Assembly (NCBI RefSeq): GCF_003472385.1
Contig: NZ_QRLV01000002.1
Coordinates: 62,001-126,000 of the forward strand
Reading direction: 5' to 3'
DNA: 64,000 bases
From: Sutterella sp. AM11-39
GTDB taxonomy: Bacteria > Pseudomonadota > Gammaproteobacteria > Burkholderiales > Burkholderiaceae_F
In this document: piece after piece, positions 46,701 to 56,106 of the stretch
Layout: every line of letters begins with the position of its first letter
Numbering within the stretch: position 1 is the first letter of the stretch
Translations under genes and position numbers: made by a program
The notes under the pieces: model-generated
Databases searched by the model: none
What the model was told of the DNA's origin: nothing
The model's input: only the letters and a program-made list of their open reading frames with translations

Positions 46701-47627
46701 TTAAGAACGCGCACGCAATTGTGAAGAGTTTTTATGTTCGCGAACCTGGCCAGCCAAAAAGACCGCGATGCCAAGCCAAATAAAGGAAAGCGGAAGTATC
46801 TCCCTGGCTCCGAACGGCTCGCCGAAGACGAAAACGCCGAGCGCCACGATAAGAATCGGCGCCAGATACTGGATAAAACCCAAAACGCTCAACGACAAAC
46901 GCATGGCACCGATCGTAAAAGCCACCAGAGGAACAGCCGCCATCACGCCGGTTGCAACAAAGGCCGCGGCAAGCCCGGGATCGGCCGTCGGCGAAAAATG
47001 TGAGGCTCCCATTGCCGTCAAATAAGCGACATAGCCGACAGCCAGCGGCATCATCAGGAATGTTTCAACGGCAAGCGACAAAACGGCGTCAACCATCAAG
47101 GCTTTTTTCAGCGCTCCGTATGCCGCCCACGTTGACGAAACCATCAACGCATAGAAAGGAAAGTGGCCGAACTGAACAATCATGACCGCTACACCGGCCA
47201 ACGCTGCTGCAATGGCAATCCACGTGAGCAAAGGCGGCCGTTCACGGAAAAAAACAATTCCCAAAGCAATGGTCAGAAGCGGCGTCAGAAACGTACCGAT
47301 GCCAAGCTCCACCACGTGTCCGGCAATGACACCTGCCACATTGACCCAGAAATTCAATGCTGAAACGACGGCCGCGCACAAAAGCAAAACGGTTTGTCGA
47401 TGTGATTGCCGGATTGTTCTGACGAAATCATCGAAACGTGCCCATCCGACCGCAATGGCAATCCAAACCGTCAACAGCAGGCCCGTCCAGAATATGCGGT
47501 GCGCAATAACCTCCCAGCCGTTACCGACCGGATCAAAGATCGCCCAAAACAAAGGTAGGAACCCCCACCACACATAGGCGGCAGTCGCATAAAGCACCCC
47601 CTGCGCCGAGTCTGAGAGCTTCACCAT
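46701..47627 (-). CDS. rarD: RarD/EamA-family membrane transporter
   Basis: A 308-residue inner-membrane protein of the drug/metabolite transporter superfamily with ten hydrophobic segments. The N-terminus VLYATAAYVWWGFLPLFWAIF and the later FLQYLAPIL-like GFIQYLAPILIVALGVFVFGEPF are typical of RarD. ATG 47627 has AAGGAGG three bases off the start codon. Substrate unknown. It is divergent from the MarR gene, which could control it. Confidence 0.9.
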   Translation of the reverse strand: MVKLSDSAQGVLYATAAYVWWGFLPLFWAIFDPVGNGWEVIAHRIFWTGLLLTVWIAIAVGWARFDDFVRTIRQSHRQTVLLLCAAVVSALNFWVNVAGVIAGHVVELGIGTFLTPLLTIALGIVFFRERPPLLTWIAIAAALAGVAVMIVQFGHFPFYALMVSSTWAAYGALKKALMVDAVLSLAVETFLMMPLAVGYVAYLTAMGASHFSPTADPGLAAAFVATGVMAAVPLVAFTIGAMRLSLSVLGFIQYLAPILIVALGVFVFGEPFGAREILPLSFIWLGIAVFLAGQVREHKNSSQLRARS

Positions 47628-47796
47628 CGCCTCCTTCCGATGCTCGTCGATTCTAACGCCGCAAAACGCTGTCGAAATCAGAGTTACACCAACAGTGAAA
47701 CGCCTTCCATCTTTTCCTAAAACGAATTGCCCCTCAGTTAAGGGCTTGTCTTTCCAAAGAGGTCTACAATTAGTCGGCAAAACTTTGAGAAACGAT

Positions 47797-48288
47797 ATGA
47801 AACCACGTCAACGTCTTTTGCGCACCAATCCGCAAACTGCCGGCCAAGAGAATCTGTCCGCTGTTGATCTTCTGTTGCATCTGACCTGTGCCGCCGATAT
47901 CGCACGCGAAGAAATCTATCGCCCCCTGCAGGACACGGCTCGTCTTTCGGAAGGCAAGCTTTCCCTTCTGATGACACTCAAGGACGCAGGCGGCGAAATG
48001 TCCATCGGCATGCTCGCGCAACACCTCGGCGTGACGGATGCAACCACCTCCATCATGATCTCCCGCATGCTCAAAGAGGCCCAACCTCTGGTCGAACGCA
48101 ACTCCAGCACGCTGGATCGCCGTGCCGTGATGGTCCGCATCACCGCTCGGGGTGAACAGGTTCTCGCCTCAGTGCTTCCGGAACACTACCGCAAAGTTCT
48201 GGCTTTTTCCGAAGCCCTGACTCAAGCTGAACAACTGTTGCTTGTTGGGCTTTTGAAAAAACTGATCGCCGAACGGAAACCCAAGTAG
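47797..48288 (+). CDS. MarR-family transcriptional regulator
   Basis: A 163-residue winged-helix regulator: MSIGMLAQHLGVTDATTSIMISRML is the helix-turn-helix, followed by LDRRAVMVRITARGEQVL, the wing. The N-terminus is 30 residues longer than minimal MarR. Divergent from rarD across a 169-base region, so rarD and its own gene are the likely targets. Ligand unknown. Confidence 0.88.
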   Translation: MKPRQRLLRTNPQTAGQENLSAVDLLLHLTCAADIAREEIYRPLQDTARLSEGKLSLLMTLKDAGGEMSIGMLAQHLGVTDATTSIMISRMLKEAQPLVERNSSTLDRRAVMVRITARGEQVLASVLPEHYRKVLAFSEALTQAEQLLLVGLLKKLIAERKPK

Positions 48289-48362
48289 CTCCAGTTGCCT
48301 TTTCCCGGATTTTTTCAAAAGCTCTCTTCAGTCATTTTTTGCCATTTTATATAGCTAGCTAA

Positions 48363-49347
48363 ATAATCCGATCCAAAGCCGCCTTCGGAAAAGAAGCCAA
48401 TATCCAGACTTGGAACACAATCGCGGTCAATTTCTGCCTTACCGTCCACAAGTTCACACCGTTTATCAAAGGCAAAAACGTCACGGATTTTCGCCTGATG
48501 TTGGCTGTGTTCGACGAAATGCAGAATGACGACATCGTCGCCATTGCCTCAGCCGACACCGACTATCTGACGTTGATCGAGTTTCTGAAAGCCAAAGAAA
48601 AAACCGTTCTTGGGTTTGCGCAATACCAGCCTTCGCTTTCTCCGCTCTTAAGCAAGTTCTATGGCACGTTATGCGTCGTCAAGAACGGTTGTGTGTACAT
48701 TGTGCATCCGGAAACGCGCGGTGACTACCGCTCCTAAGGCTCAGCCTGAACTGCCGCCTCCGCTACCCGTTATCTCGGAAGCGCTTTTTGGCACCGTTCC
48801 CATTCGGCGAGGTCCGGTTCTCGGCGATGGCGGTCATTTGCACATGGATAATGCAACAAAGCTCGAATGGTGCAAAGACTTTCCGAAGCTTGCAAAGCGC
48901 ATCAAGCCGATCGTGAGCTGAGTTCCGCCGACTCAAACATTCTTGAGCTTGACGCTGTCGTCCGGCGTCGGCAGGCAGTGCGCGCATTTCGCGCTTTGAA
49001 GTTGCTTCATTGCCAACGGCCGTCCGCTTTCACCCGTGATCCTTCAGCAGGCTCTCACCAGTTTCTGCTGGCCATTTGTGTCGCCAAAGCGCATCAAGCC
49101 GTTACCTGCAGTGGCATGCAAATTGTCACCCTTCCTGCATTTGTACGAGTACAAAGACTTGGACACTCCCAAGATTCTGGCGCATTGGAAAACATTCACC
49201 TCGCAACTCACGGTCGTTGTCGACAAGCTCTATGATCTGCCTGTTGACAGCAACGACCTCATGCATCAGCGATTTCTCCATCGGCAGGCCTACCTCGAAC
49301 TCATCAGGACGGAACAAAAAAAAGCGCAGCCTAACCGCCCAGCTTAA
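48363..49347 (+). pseudogene. Decayed NYN-domain (LabA/DUF88-like) gene
   Basis: Three reading-frame pieces together resemble one NYN-domain RNase-like gene. Piece 1 (48363-48737) has no start codon and reads KGKNVTDFRLMLAVFDEM, then DDIVAIASADTDYLTLIEFL, the Asp-rich core of NYN domains (from KGxD..lmi.. and SaDsDf motifs). Piece 2 (about 48725-48921) is in another frame and ends KLAKRIKPIVS. Piece 3 (about 48985-49347) starts ANGRPLSPVILQQAL and ends in KKAQPNRPA. The 5' end is missing and at least two frame changes or stops interrupt it. Upstream TAGCTAGCTA and AT-rich sequence mark a different base composition. Confidence 0.6.
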
Positions 49348-49384
49348 GCGGCCGTTCGACTTTTCCTGATCGAATTCCAAACGC

Positions 49385-49431
49385 AAAAAAGGCAGACTGC
49401 CTTCCCTGAATCATCAGTTCAGCAGTCTGCC
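49385..49431 (-). terminator. Terminator of the molybdopterin oxidoreductase operon
   Basis: On the minus strand GGCAGACTGC (49422-49431 side) and GCAGTCTGCC (49391-49400 side) form a perfect ten-pair stem followed by TTTTTT. Lies downstream of the NrfD-like gene ending at 49509. A further GC-rich hairpin GCCGGGAG/CTCCCGGC (49441-49490) precedes it. Confidence 0.9.
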
Positions 49432-49440
49432 GTAAAGGGT

Positions 49441-49490
49441 GCCGGGAGCTAAGAGAGACTCACCCGGACCCAGGCTCCGGGACTCCCGGC
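49441..49490. other. GC-rich hairpin between NrfD gene and its terminator
   Basis: GCCGGGAG (49441-49448) pairs perfectly with CTCCCGGC (49483-49490), with an inner CCGG/CCGG pair. No T-run follows, so it is not itself a terminator. It may stabilise the 3' end of the transcript. Confidence 0.7.
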
Positions 49491-49508
49491 ATATGGCAGA
49501 TGTCGTTA

Positions 49509-50387
49509 TTAGAACAAGATCGGCTCGTAATACCCCGCAAAGAGCACGCTCGCACGCAGCATCAGGGCGCCGGCCAGGCCGAGCACAGCCGAAATGGCCA
49601 ATGCAACATGCTTGCGGGTAATCAGGTTAATCGACAACGGTACGATCGAACCGAAGAGAATGACGCCCAACCAGAACATCATCGAATACGGGCCATCGAT
49701 CAGAGACTCGGCACCGACGCGGGCGGCTGCCGACGACGAACTCAAAGCCACGTGCACAAAGGCAAAGATCGTGAAAAGTTCAGCCGCTTCCGTCCACAGA
49801 GCCGTACGGCGACTCCAGAGCACTTTGTGTGCCGGAATCTTTCCCGAGACCATCATCAGTTCGATGGAACTGATGGCCGAGGCCATACCGGACATGATCC
49901 ACAGCAAAGGAATCAAAGCGGTGTTCCAGAGCGTGACACCAACGGCTTGCGTAAGCAGAAAGCCCGAGTAGATCGTAACAATGACACCCAGTGCCATCGT
50001 GATGTGGTTAAAGAAGTTGCTCAGCACGAAGTCTTCGCAGCTCTTGAACACACCGGCCAGAGACAGGGCGTAGAACACTGTTGCGCAGCACTGCAGCGTG
50101 AGCAGCACCATGCCGATCATCATCCAGCTGCCGAAGTTGAAGCTGCCGCTCGTGAGCGCGTAGAACGCTGCTACAGGCAGATTCGTGAGGCGAGCCAAGT
50201 GACTCACCACCAACAGCGTACCGAGGATGCTCGCTATGGCGCACAGGTACACAAGCGCCTTTTCGCGCACCCAGCCGTTGAGGAACATCCCCATGCCGGA
50301 CAAGCCGATGAACCAAAGGAAGAATGCAATCGACCAACCCCAATTCGCGGATTGAAGCTGCATCGTGAGATTTGTGAATTCCATCAT
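49509..50387 (-). CDS. NrfD/PsrC-family membrane anchor of the second molybdopterin module
   Basis: A 292-residue polytopic protein with eight to nine hydrophobic segments, in the NrfD/PsrC/PhsC group: WGWSIAFFLWFIGLSGMGMFLNGW at the N-terminus and FWLGVILFGSIVPLSINLI near the C-terminus. It exchanges electrons with quinones for the Fe-S and catalytic subunits encoded upstream. ATGA overlap with the Fe-S gene. Confidence 0.9.
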   Translation of the reverse strand: MMEFTNLTMQLQSANWGWSIAFFLWFIGLSGMGMFLNGWVREKALVYLCAIASILGTLLVVSHLARLTNLPVAAFYALTSGSFNFGSWMMIGMVLLTLQCCATVFYALSLAGVFKSCEDFVLSNFFNHITMALGVIVTIYSGFLLTQAVGVTLWNTALIPLLWIMSGMASAISSIELMMVSGKIPAHKVLWSRRTALWTEAAELFTIFAFVHVALSSSSAAARVGAESLIDGPYSMMFWLGVILFGSIVPLSINLITRKHVALAISAVLGLAGALMLRASVLFAGYYEPILF

Positions 50388-50959
50388 TTCTGCACCACCA
50401 CGAAGAAGTTAGGTTTCGTTCCGTGACTTTCAAGAAGCTTCTGCGTCTTGGCGACGCGAATCTTCTGCGAAATGTCGCTTTCCGGATCGTTGACATCACC
50501 GAAAAGGCGTGCGCTAACCGGGCAAACGCTCACGCAGGCCGGCTGCAGTCCGTCTTCGATGCGCTCCAGACAGCCGCTGCCCATGCACTTGGAGGGCAGT
50601 CCCGTAATCGGGTGCGACCAACGCGCGTCGTAGGGGCACGATGCGATGCAGTAGTTACAGCCGATGCAACGCTTCGGATCATTGCGAACCAGACCGTTCT
50701 CATCGTAGTAGTTAGCACCGAACGGGCAGGTTTCCACACAGGGTGCTTCCGAGCAGTGCTGGCACTGCACGAGAAGCTGCACCGGACGCTTGGCCAGATT
50801 GGCCGTGTAGCGACGGATGTTGGAAGCCAGCCAGTTCTTGCCTTCGATATGACGGCCGACCATTTCAGGATAATTTGTTTCGACGCAGCTCACGATGCAA
50901 GCTTGGCAGCCGATACATTTCGTCGCATCAAAAAGATGCGCAAGTTGTTTTTTCGCCAT
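50384..50959 (-). CDS. Four-cluster Fe-S subunit (PhsB/PsrB/TtrB type)
   Basis: A 191-residue ferredoxin-like subunit without signal peptide: CIGCQACIVSC, CQHCSEAPCVETC, CIGCNYCIASC, and CMGSGC with CVSVC at the end, fitting four [4Fe-4S] clusters. It would travel with the Tat-exported catalytic subunit and pass electrons from the NrfD subunit. AAGGAG precedes the ATG, 11 bases after the catalytic gene. Confidence 0.92.
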   Translation of the reverse strand: MAKKQLAHLFDATKCIGCQACIVSCVETNYPEMVGRHIEGKNWLASNIRRYTANLAKRPVQLLVQCQHCSEAPCVETCPFGANYYDENGLVRNDPKRCIGCNYCIASCPYDARWSHPITGLPSKCMGSGCLERIEDGLQPACVSVCPVSARLFGDVNDPESDISQKIRVAKTQKLLESHGTKPNFFVVVQK

Positions 50960-50970
50960 CTTTTGACTCC

Positions 50971-53538
50971 TTACACGCGCTTGATGCGAACAGTGACGTT
51001 ATTGCTCATGTTGCCGCAATCCGCCTGGCTCTTGCCGGTGGCAAACCAGTTGGTGTTGACGCCTTCGCGAACCCATTCGTATTCCGGAAGGAGCTTCTTG
51101 GTGCGAACGCCGCCCGAGAAGCCGTAAGCAAAGAGAGAGCCAGCGATCACGCGGTTGGTAACCGTCACCTGAGCACGTCCCTTCACAGGCAAATCGAGGC
51201 CTTCGAGTTCGATCGTGTCACCCTGATTGATGCCCAAACGCGCGGCGTCAATCGGATTCATCCAGATCGTACGATCGCCCGTAAAGCGAGTCGGATACGT
51301 AAAGAGCGTCACGCCGCAGCACGAAGCGGAGTCTTTACCCGAAGCAATGATGAATTCGTTGTCGGCCTTCGGATGCGTGTAAGCCTTCGTCGGCTGATAT
51401 TCCGGCATCGGACTGGTGTTCTTAGCCGAAGGTTGATACACCGCGTAGAAGCTGATGATTTCGCCCTTGCCCGTCGGCGTCGTAAACGGAGTCTTGTAAG
51501 GCGTCTGGTCATACTTCTTGGCGTTGACCAGAGCAAAGCCCTTTTCTTCGACTTCCTTGGCAATACGATCGCCTTCACCGGGCTTGGCCTTGTTTTTGTT
51601 AGCAATGAACTTCTTCCAAGCTCCGTCCACGAGCTGTTCGTTGAACCACTTCTTCCAACCGGCGCGGTCCTTGATTTCTTCGTTGTAGCCCAAACGAGCG
51701 GCCAAGGCCGGATCAATGCGGCGAAGAATTTCACAGAACTGCCAGATGTCGTGGCGCGCTTCAACGCCTTCGGGCGGATCGATCATGGCGTCGGACTTGT
51801 GCGCCCAGCCGTCGCGAGCGTAATTCACGCCCATGTATTCATGGTTTTCCAGGAAGAAAGTGCTCGGCAGAACATAATCGGCCCAATCATTGGATTCCTG
51901 CGGCAGGATATCCTGACTAACAATAAGTTCCATGGCCTTGAAGCCTTCGATGAGACGCGCGGAGTTGGCTTCGCGATGGAACATCGAGCAGCCAGTCATA
52001 ATGAGCGCGCGCACCGGATAGGGCTTACCGGTCTTGGCCGCTTCAAGTGCAGGCCACAGCGTACCGATGCCTTCAGGATAAAAGAGCTTGTCCATGGGCT
52101 TGCCTGGTTTGACTTCCCAGGTGACGCCAGTCGGTCCCGTGCACTTTGTGCCGGCCTTCTTGACGCCCGGGCCGCCCACACCGGCACCCTGCGTAACGAT
52201 AAAGCCGCCTTTGCGGTCCATCTGACCGGTAAAGAGATTGATGAGGCTCATCAACTCGTAGGCTTCGACGTCATTGCCGTTGCGAGACGAATACCAGCCG
52301 TCGTCGCACACGCCGCCGAGATTAAAGAAGTCGCGTGCCGTTTCGATGATTCGCTTGGCCGGGATGCCGGTTTGCTTGGCGACAAATTCGGGTGTGTACT
52401 TGGCGTTGGCTTCCTTGAAGGCAACGAACACGGTACGGGCATGCACGCGCTTGCCGTCGGCAAGGTTCACTTCGCCGTGCCAATCCATGGCGGGCAGTAC
52501 GTCGGGCGATTCGTCAAAACCGATCGGCTGTCCCTTTTCGTTGAGCTTGGGACCTTGGAAGGCGATGTTGCCGGTGTGTTCGTCAATGACGGCAAAGTAG
52601 CGCTTGCGGCCGCCTTGCTTGACCATGTCTTCGGTAATCGGCGTGTAGTCATCCGTCACGAGACACGGAGAATTCGTCCACTTGCGCATCCATTCCAGAT
52701 TGCAGAGGTTTTCACGCAAGCCTACGAAAATCAGACCGTGCAGGAAAGCGGCGTCGGTACCGGGCTTGATCGGAATCCATTCGGATTCGCCCAGTGCACC
52801 TTCGGGCATGCGCGGGTCAACGAACACCAGGCGAGCGCCGTTTTCACGCGCCTGTGCAGCCGTCGAGAACACACCCATGGCGCAGTTCAGAGTACGCCCC
52901 ACGAGAAGCAGATAACGAACGTTGAGGTAATCGGGCTCAACTTTTCCCAAACCCGAGAAAGTCGGACCGAAAATGAGGCGACGCGCAAACGTGGAAGCCG
53001 AGTTGCAGGTTGCCGAGTGATTGATCACATTGGGCGTGCCGAAGGCAGGCGCAAACCAGTTCTGATAGGCCGTGAAGTTGTGACTCGTGAGAACCACACT
53101 CTGTTCGCCGTCCTTGGCGATGATGGCCTTGAGTTTGGCTGCGATTTCGTTGAGCGCCTGATCCCAAGAAATTTCTTCGAACTCACCGCTGCCGCGCTCG
53201 CCCTTTCGCTTTAAGGGTTTGCGAATGCGCATCGGATGATCCCATGCCCAGAGCGCGGACGCGCCGCGGCCGCAATAGCCGCGCTGGGGATGATCGGGAT
53301 TGGGAAGGATGCGAATGCTTGCACGCGAGGGCTTCTCTCCTTCCTTGTGCATGGCAAGCATGCCGCAGCGGGCGCCGCACATGCAGCAACCGACCGGATA
53401 GGCCTTCCAGCCTTTTTTCTTGAGAGTCTCTACCTCTTTCTTAACCGCCGCCCAGCCCATTGAGGAAGTTGCAGCAGTGGCCCCGGCCGCACCCAGCAGA
53501 GCGCGTCTGGAAATGTGAGGAAGTTTGACGTCTGCCAT
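50971..53538 (-). CDS. Tat-exported molybdopterin oxidoreductase (PsrA/PhsA/TtrA-like)
   Basis: An 855-residue catalytic subunit. Tat signal SRRALLGAAGATAATSS at residues 10-26. [4Fe-4S] ligands Cys51-x2-Cys54-x3-Cys58 and Cys89 (YPVGCCMCGARCG and GYCGRG). The molybdenum ligand is probably Cys178 in INHSATCNSAST, as in the polysulfide/thiosulfate reductase group. C-terminal pterin-binding domain from about 700. The three-gene order catalytic-FeS-NrfD matches PsrABC/PhsABC and TtrABC-like enzymes; the substrate, probably a sulfur oxyanion, polysulfide or similar, cannot be fixed by sequence reading. Divergent from the HxlR regulator, which likely controls it. Confidence 0.9.
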   Translation of the reverse strand: MADVKLPHISRRALLGAAGATAATSSMGWAAVKKEVETLKKKGWKAYPVGCCMCGARCGMLAMHKEGEKPSRASIRILPNPDHPQRGYCGRGASALWAWDHPMRIRKPLKRKGERGSGEFEEISWDQALNEIAAKLKAIIAKDGEQSVVLTSHNFTAYQNWFAPAFGTPNVINHSATCNSASTFARRLIFGPTFSGLGKVEPDYLNVRYLLLVGRTLNCAMGVFSTAAQARENGARLVFVDPRMPEGALGESEWIPIKPGTDAAFLHGLIFVGLRENLCNLEWMRKWTNSPCLVTDDYTPITEDMVKQGGRKRYFAVIDEHTGNIAFQGPKLNEKGQPIGFDESPDVLPAMDWHGEVNLADGKRVHARTVFVAFKEANAKYTPEFVAKQTGIPAKRIIETARDFFNLGGVCDDGWYSSRNGNDVEAYELMSLINLFTGQMDRKGGFIVTQGAGVGGPGVKKAGTKCTGPTGVTWEVKPGKPMDKLFYPEGIGTLWPALEAAKTGKPYPVRALIMTGCSMFHREANSARLIEGFKAMELIVSQDILPQESNDWADYVLPSTFFLENHEYMGVNYARDGWAHKSDAMIDPPEGVEARHDIWQFCEILRRIDPALAARLGYNEEIKDRAGWKKWFNEQLVDGAWKKFIANKNKAKPGEGDRIAKEVEEKGFALVNAKKYDQTPYKTPFTTPTGKGEIISFYAVYQPSAKNTSPMPEYQPTKAYTHPKADNEFIIASGKDSASCCGVTLFTYPTRFTGDRTIWMNPIDAARLGINQGDTIELEGLDLPVKGRAQVTVTNRVIAGSLFAYGFSGGVRTKKLLPEYEWVREGVNTNWFATGKSQADCGNMSNNVTVRIKRV

Positions 53539-53840
53539 CTTCTTCTCCTGTTTCTTATCGTATATGCGGTGTTCCGATGCGTGTCTCCCGCACCGTTTCC
53601 GTCTCTTTATTCCTGGTGCCTCAGCGGGTCGTAGAGCTTGAAAAAAGCCGTGCCGAGACGACGGAAAGCGACACCTAGGTTCGATTGTATGAATTTGAAG
53701 AAAACAGCAAAGACCTTAAGTAAACAATGATTGACTAAGTAATTTCTGAGTAATTGCTCCTACGCCGTTTGATCTAATCTGGATTAGACAAAAATCGGGG
53801 GTTATACTTTTTGCAACTTTTTAGATTTTGTGTTTTCGTC
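53539..53840. promoter_or_regulatory. Divergent regulatory region with palindromic operator and promoter for the HxlR gene
   Basis: A 302-base region without a gene. TCTAATC-TG-GATTAGA (53773-53788) is a perfect inverted repeat, extendable outward by TTTG and CAAA. A TATACT -10-like hexamer (53803-53808) lies 17 bases after TGGATT (53780-53785), so the palindrome overlaps the -35 position of the HxlR promoter. This is a good candidate for self-regulation. The promoter for the reductase on the other strand is not evident. Confidence 0.6.
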
Positions 53841-54299
53841 ATGTATCAACCTAAACTCCCCAAGGATTTGCGTTGCCCGTTGGAATTCGCTCTCGAATTC
53901 TTCAGCGGCCGCTGGAAGTCCCGCATTTTGTGCCTGCTCTATTCCGAAAACAGCGTCCGTTATAACGACATCAAAAAGGCGCTCGACAGCGTATCGGACA
54001 CTGTCCTTGCCAACACTTTGAAGGAACTCATCGGCCACGGTTTGATCGAGCGACACCAGTTCCCGGAAATTCCTCCGCGCGTGGAATATTCCCTCACGGA
54101 AAAAGGTCGCAGTCTTGTTCCGTTCCTGCGCAACATCTGCCGCTGGTCCGGCCAGTACCACGATTTTGAACAGCTGTCGGAAGACGCGCTTGCTCACTGC
54201 AAAAACTGTGTGATCAGCAAGTATCACGCAACTGATCGCTCTTGCGACGAATGCTCGCAGCCTGCAACATGCAACTCCTGCGACCAAGCGTCGTCATAA
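53841..54299 (+). CDS. HxlR-family regulator with a cysteine-rich tail
   Basis: A 152-residue winged-helix regulator. The HxlR core is CPLEFALEFFSGRWKSRILCLL, then RYNDIKKAL, SDTVLANTLKEL and the wing RVEYSLTEKG. After it come three CxxC motifs at 120-123, 135-138 and 144-147 (CKNC, CDEC, CNSC), nine Cys in total. Such a tail could bind zinc or Fe-S or form redox disulfides. Divergent from the molybdopterin reductase operon, with a palindromic operator between them. ATG 53841 follows a suitable promoter; an upstream in-frame TTG-type codon is less likely. Confidence 0.88.
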   Translation: MYQPKLPKDLRCPLEFALEFFSGRWKSRILCLLYSENSVRYNDIKKALDSVSDTVLANTLKELIGHGLIERHQFPEIPPRVEYSLTEKGRSLVPFLRNICRWSGQYHDFEQLSEDALAHCKNCVISKYHATDRSCDECSQPATCNSCDQASS

Positions 54300-54429
54300 C
54301 AAACGGCGGTGATTGCTCTTTAGTGGAACTCCGGTCACAATCGGCACCTTGGCCCCCACCAAAAACGGGCTGAAAAGTCACTAAAAAACAGGGTTCTGAA
54401 CACTCACGGATTGCTCAGTGAACTCAGTC

Positions 54430-54469
54430 AGGCGACCAACGGTTCAATCAATACCGGCGTCGCCTTTTT
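54430..54469 (+). terminator. Terminator after the HxlR gene
   Basis: AGGCGAC (54430-54436) pairs with GTCGCCT (54459-54465), followed by TTTTT. Confidence 0.75.
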
Positions 54470-54568
54470 CTTTCAGCACCTCACTGTCTTCCTCAGCAAA
54501 GTTCGTTAACTCGCACCTTTGATTTTCAACGCTACCTATTCGACATCATTTCGCGAAAAACGAAAATA

Positions 54569-54595
54569 GCAAGTTGAGTGAAATGGTTAACTTGC
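54569..54595. promoter_or_regulatory. Inverted repeat upstream of the broken porin gene
   Basis: GCAAGTT (54569-54575) and AACTTGC (54589-54595) are perfect arms with a 13-base spacer, about 150 bases before the porin ATG. The remaining 54300-54745 stretch holds the HxlR terminator and no gene. Confidence 0.4.
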
Positions 54596-54745
54596 ATCGA
54601 AAATGCCCATGGACTGTTAGAAGGCCTGCCCATAGAATCGATTGCAGATCAATAGGATCGGCGATCTTGGAAGCTTCATGCAAGGCTTGTTCCGTGCGGT
54701 TGCTTGTCTGAGTGTCGAGCATTTCAACCAACCGGGCAAATACAA

Positions 54746-55888
54746 ATGGACAGGAAACATTTACCGGCAGTCGCAGCAATCCTCTGCGCCACCATGACAT
54801 GCACCGCCCAAGCGGCGGCAGACGTTAAAATCTACGGCAATGTAGCAACAGGCCTTTATTTCAGTCACCAAGAAGGCGGGAAGGATAGTCTGGCGGTTGC
54901 CGCTTTCAAACAAACTCCCATGGATACCTACTTTGGTCTCCAAACAAAGGAAACATTTGGAAACGGATGGTATGCGGGGGCCCAACTTGAAACGGGCTAC
55001 CACGTTGATACCGGCAAGCTAACCGCAGAAGACGGAATTGCCGACCGCGTTGCCTGTGTATTCATCGGCAATGAAATTCTTGAAGTGTCAGCAGGTTGAT
55101 TGCCTAACTTTACCTGCGCAACTGCCCCCTATTCTTTCTATGGGCGCATGCGTGCCAATCAGACCCGTTCCGGTATGCTGGGACCGGCTCCTGCTTTCAT
55201 AAGCTACAACACTGGCAGCCTGGATAACACGATTGCGATGTCATCCAATAATTCTTCCGGTTTCGTTTACCAGGCCATGTACTCCAACGGCAACGAGGAA
55301 GAAGAAACTGCATACGATTGGGCTGACAACCGTCATGTCGGCCAAGTCGCTCTCGGCTGGGTTGGAGAACGTCTACGCCTCGGTACAGTGCTTTCCTATG
55401 AACGTTTCAGTCATGTGGTCGAAGGCAAAGACCGCAAAGACGATGCAATGGGTATTCACCTGATTGCCAGTTACGACATGTCTCCGCTCACGATTTCCGG
55501 CATTGTCTACCTGGCAACCAATGAACGCCGTATCGGCAACAAAACCGGGCTGGACGGGCTGCTGGACCTCGGTCCAAATCACAAGTTCGATGACAGATCC
55601 GAAGGCCTCGATATGCAAACCGTCTATCTGAGTGCCGGCTATACAATGGGGCCGCATTACTTCGCCGGCTCTATCGGGTGGCTAAACGCAGAACTTAACG
55701 GTTCGGCAGAAGGATATCCTCAAGACGATGGGGCTGCTTTTCTCGGGGCGTTGGTCTACTACTACAGTCTGAGTAAACGCACCCAGCTTTATGCCTTCAC
55801 ATCGTTTATGGACGGCAAACAACTTTTGGATGCCGGCACAGATTTCAATCAGACAACAGGTGGCTTTGGCCTGATGCATAAATTCTGA
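54746..55888 (+). pseudogene. Outer-membrane porin interrupted by one in-frame stop
   Basis: One frame of 381 codons encodes a Burkholderiales-type porin with a single TGA at 55097-55099. N-terminal signal MDRKHLPAVAAILCATMTCTAQAAA, then beta-strands starting DVKIYGNVATGLYFS; the last residue is Phe in GGFGLMHKF, the outer-membrane beta-barrel signature. At the stop the sequence would read EVSAG-stop-LPNF; the family usually has G-R-(L/M) here, so the TGA is probably a CGA (Arg) to TGA transition. All else is intact, so the break is recent, or a sequencing error, or read through. No gene symbol is supported. Confidence 0.75.
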
Positions 55889-55933
55889 GGCCGACACTTA
55901 CCGACACCATTGTTAGAAATTTTTGAGCCTTGG

Positions 55934-55979
55934 AGAATCCTGCATTTTTCTGACGGAAAGGTGCAGGATTCTTTGTTTT
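55934..55979 (+). terminator. Terminator after the porin
   Basis: AGAATCCTGCA (55934-55944) pairs with TGCAGGATTCT (55962-55972), a perfect eleven-pair stem, followed by TTGTTTT. The rest of 55980-56106 contains no gene. Confidence 0.85.
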
Positions 55980-56106
55980 CACTAATCCAAAGCAGACTTC
56001 TCGATATACAGCTATTTCGCCTCAAATAATCGATAATCCCTGCATTCTTGATTTTGGATGTCCTGTTCTCAGGCTCAAGCATGACTTATTGGATTTGCTG
56101 AGAATA

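Noticed and set aside
49441..49490. tRNA or small structured RNA gene
   Set aside because: The end-pairing stem superficially resembles an acceptor stem, but there is no T-loop, anticodon arm or CCA; a plain hairpin before a terminator is sufficient.
50743..53214. An 823-codon open frame on the plus strand opposite the molybdopterin oxidoreductase gene
   Set aside because: It is the antisense shadow of a gene with full-length motifs, caused by biased third-position GC; it has no recognisable domain and no credible start. The same applies to long antisense frames opposite fumarase, the DcuA-type gene, napA, the YidC fusion and both assT genes.
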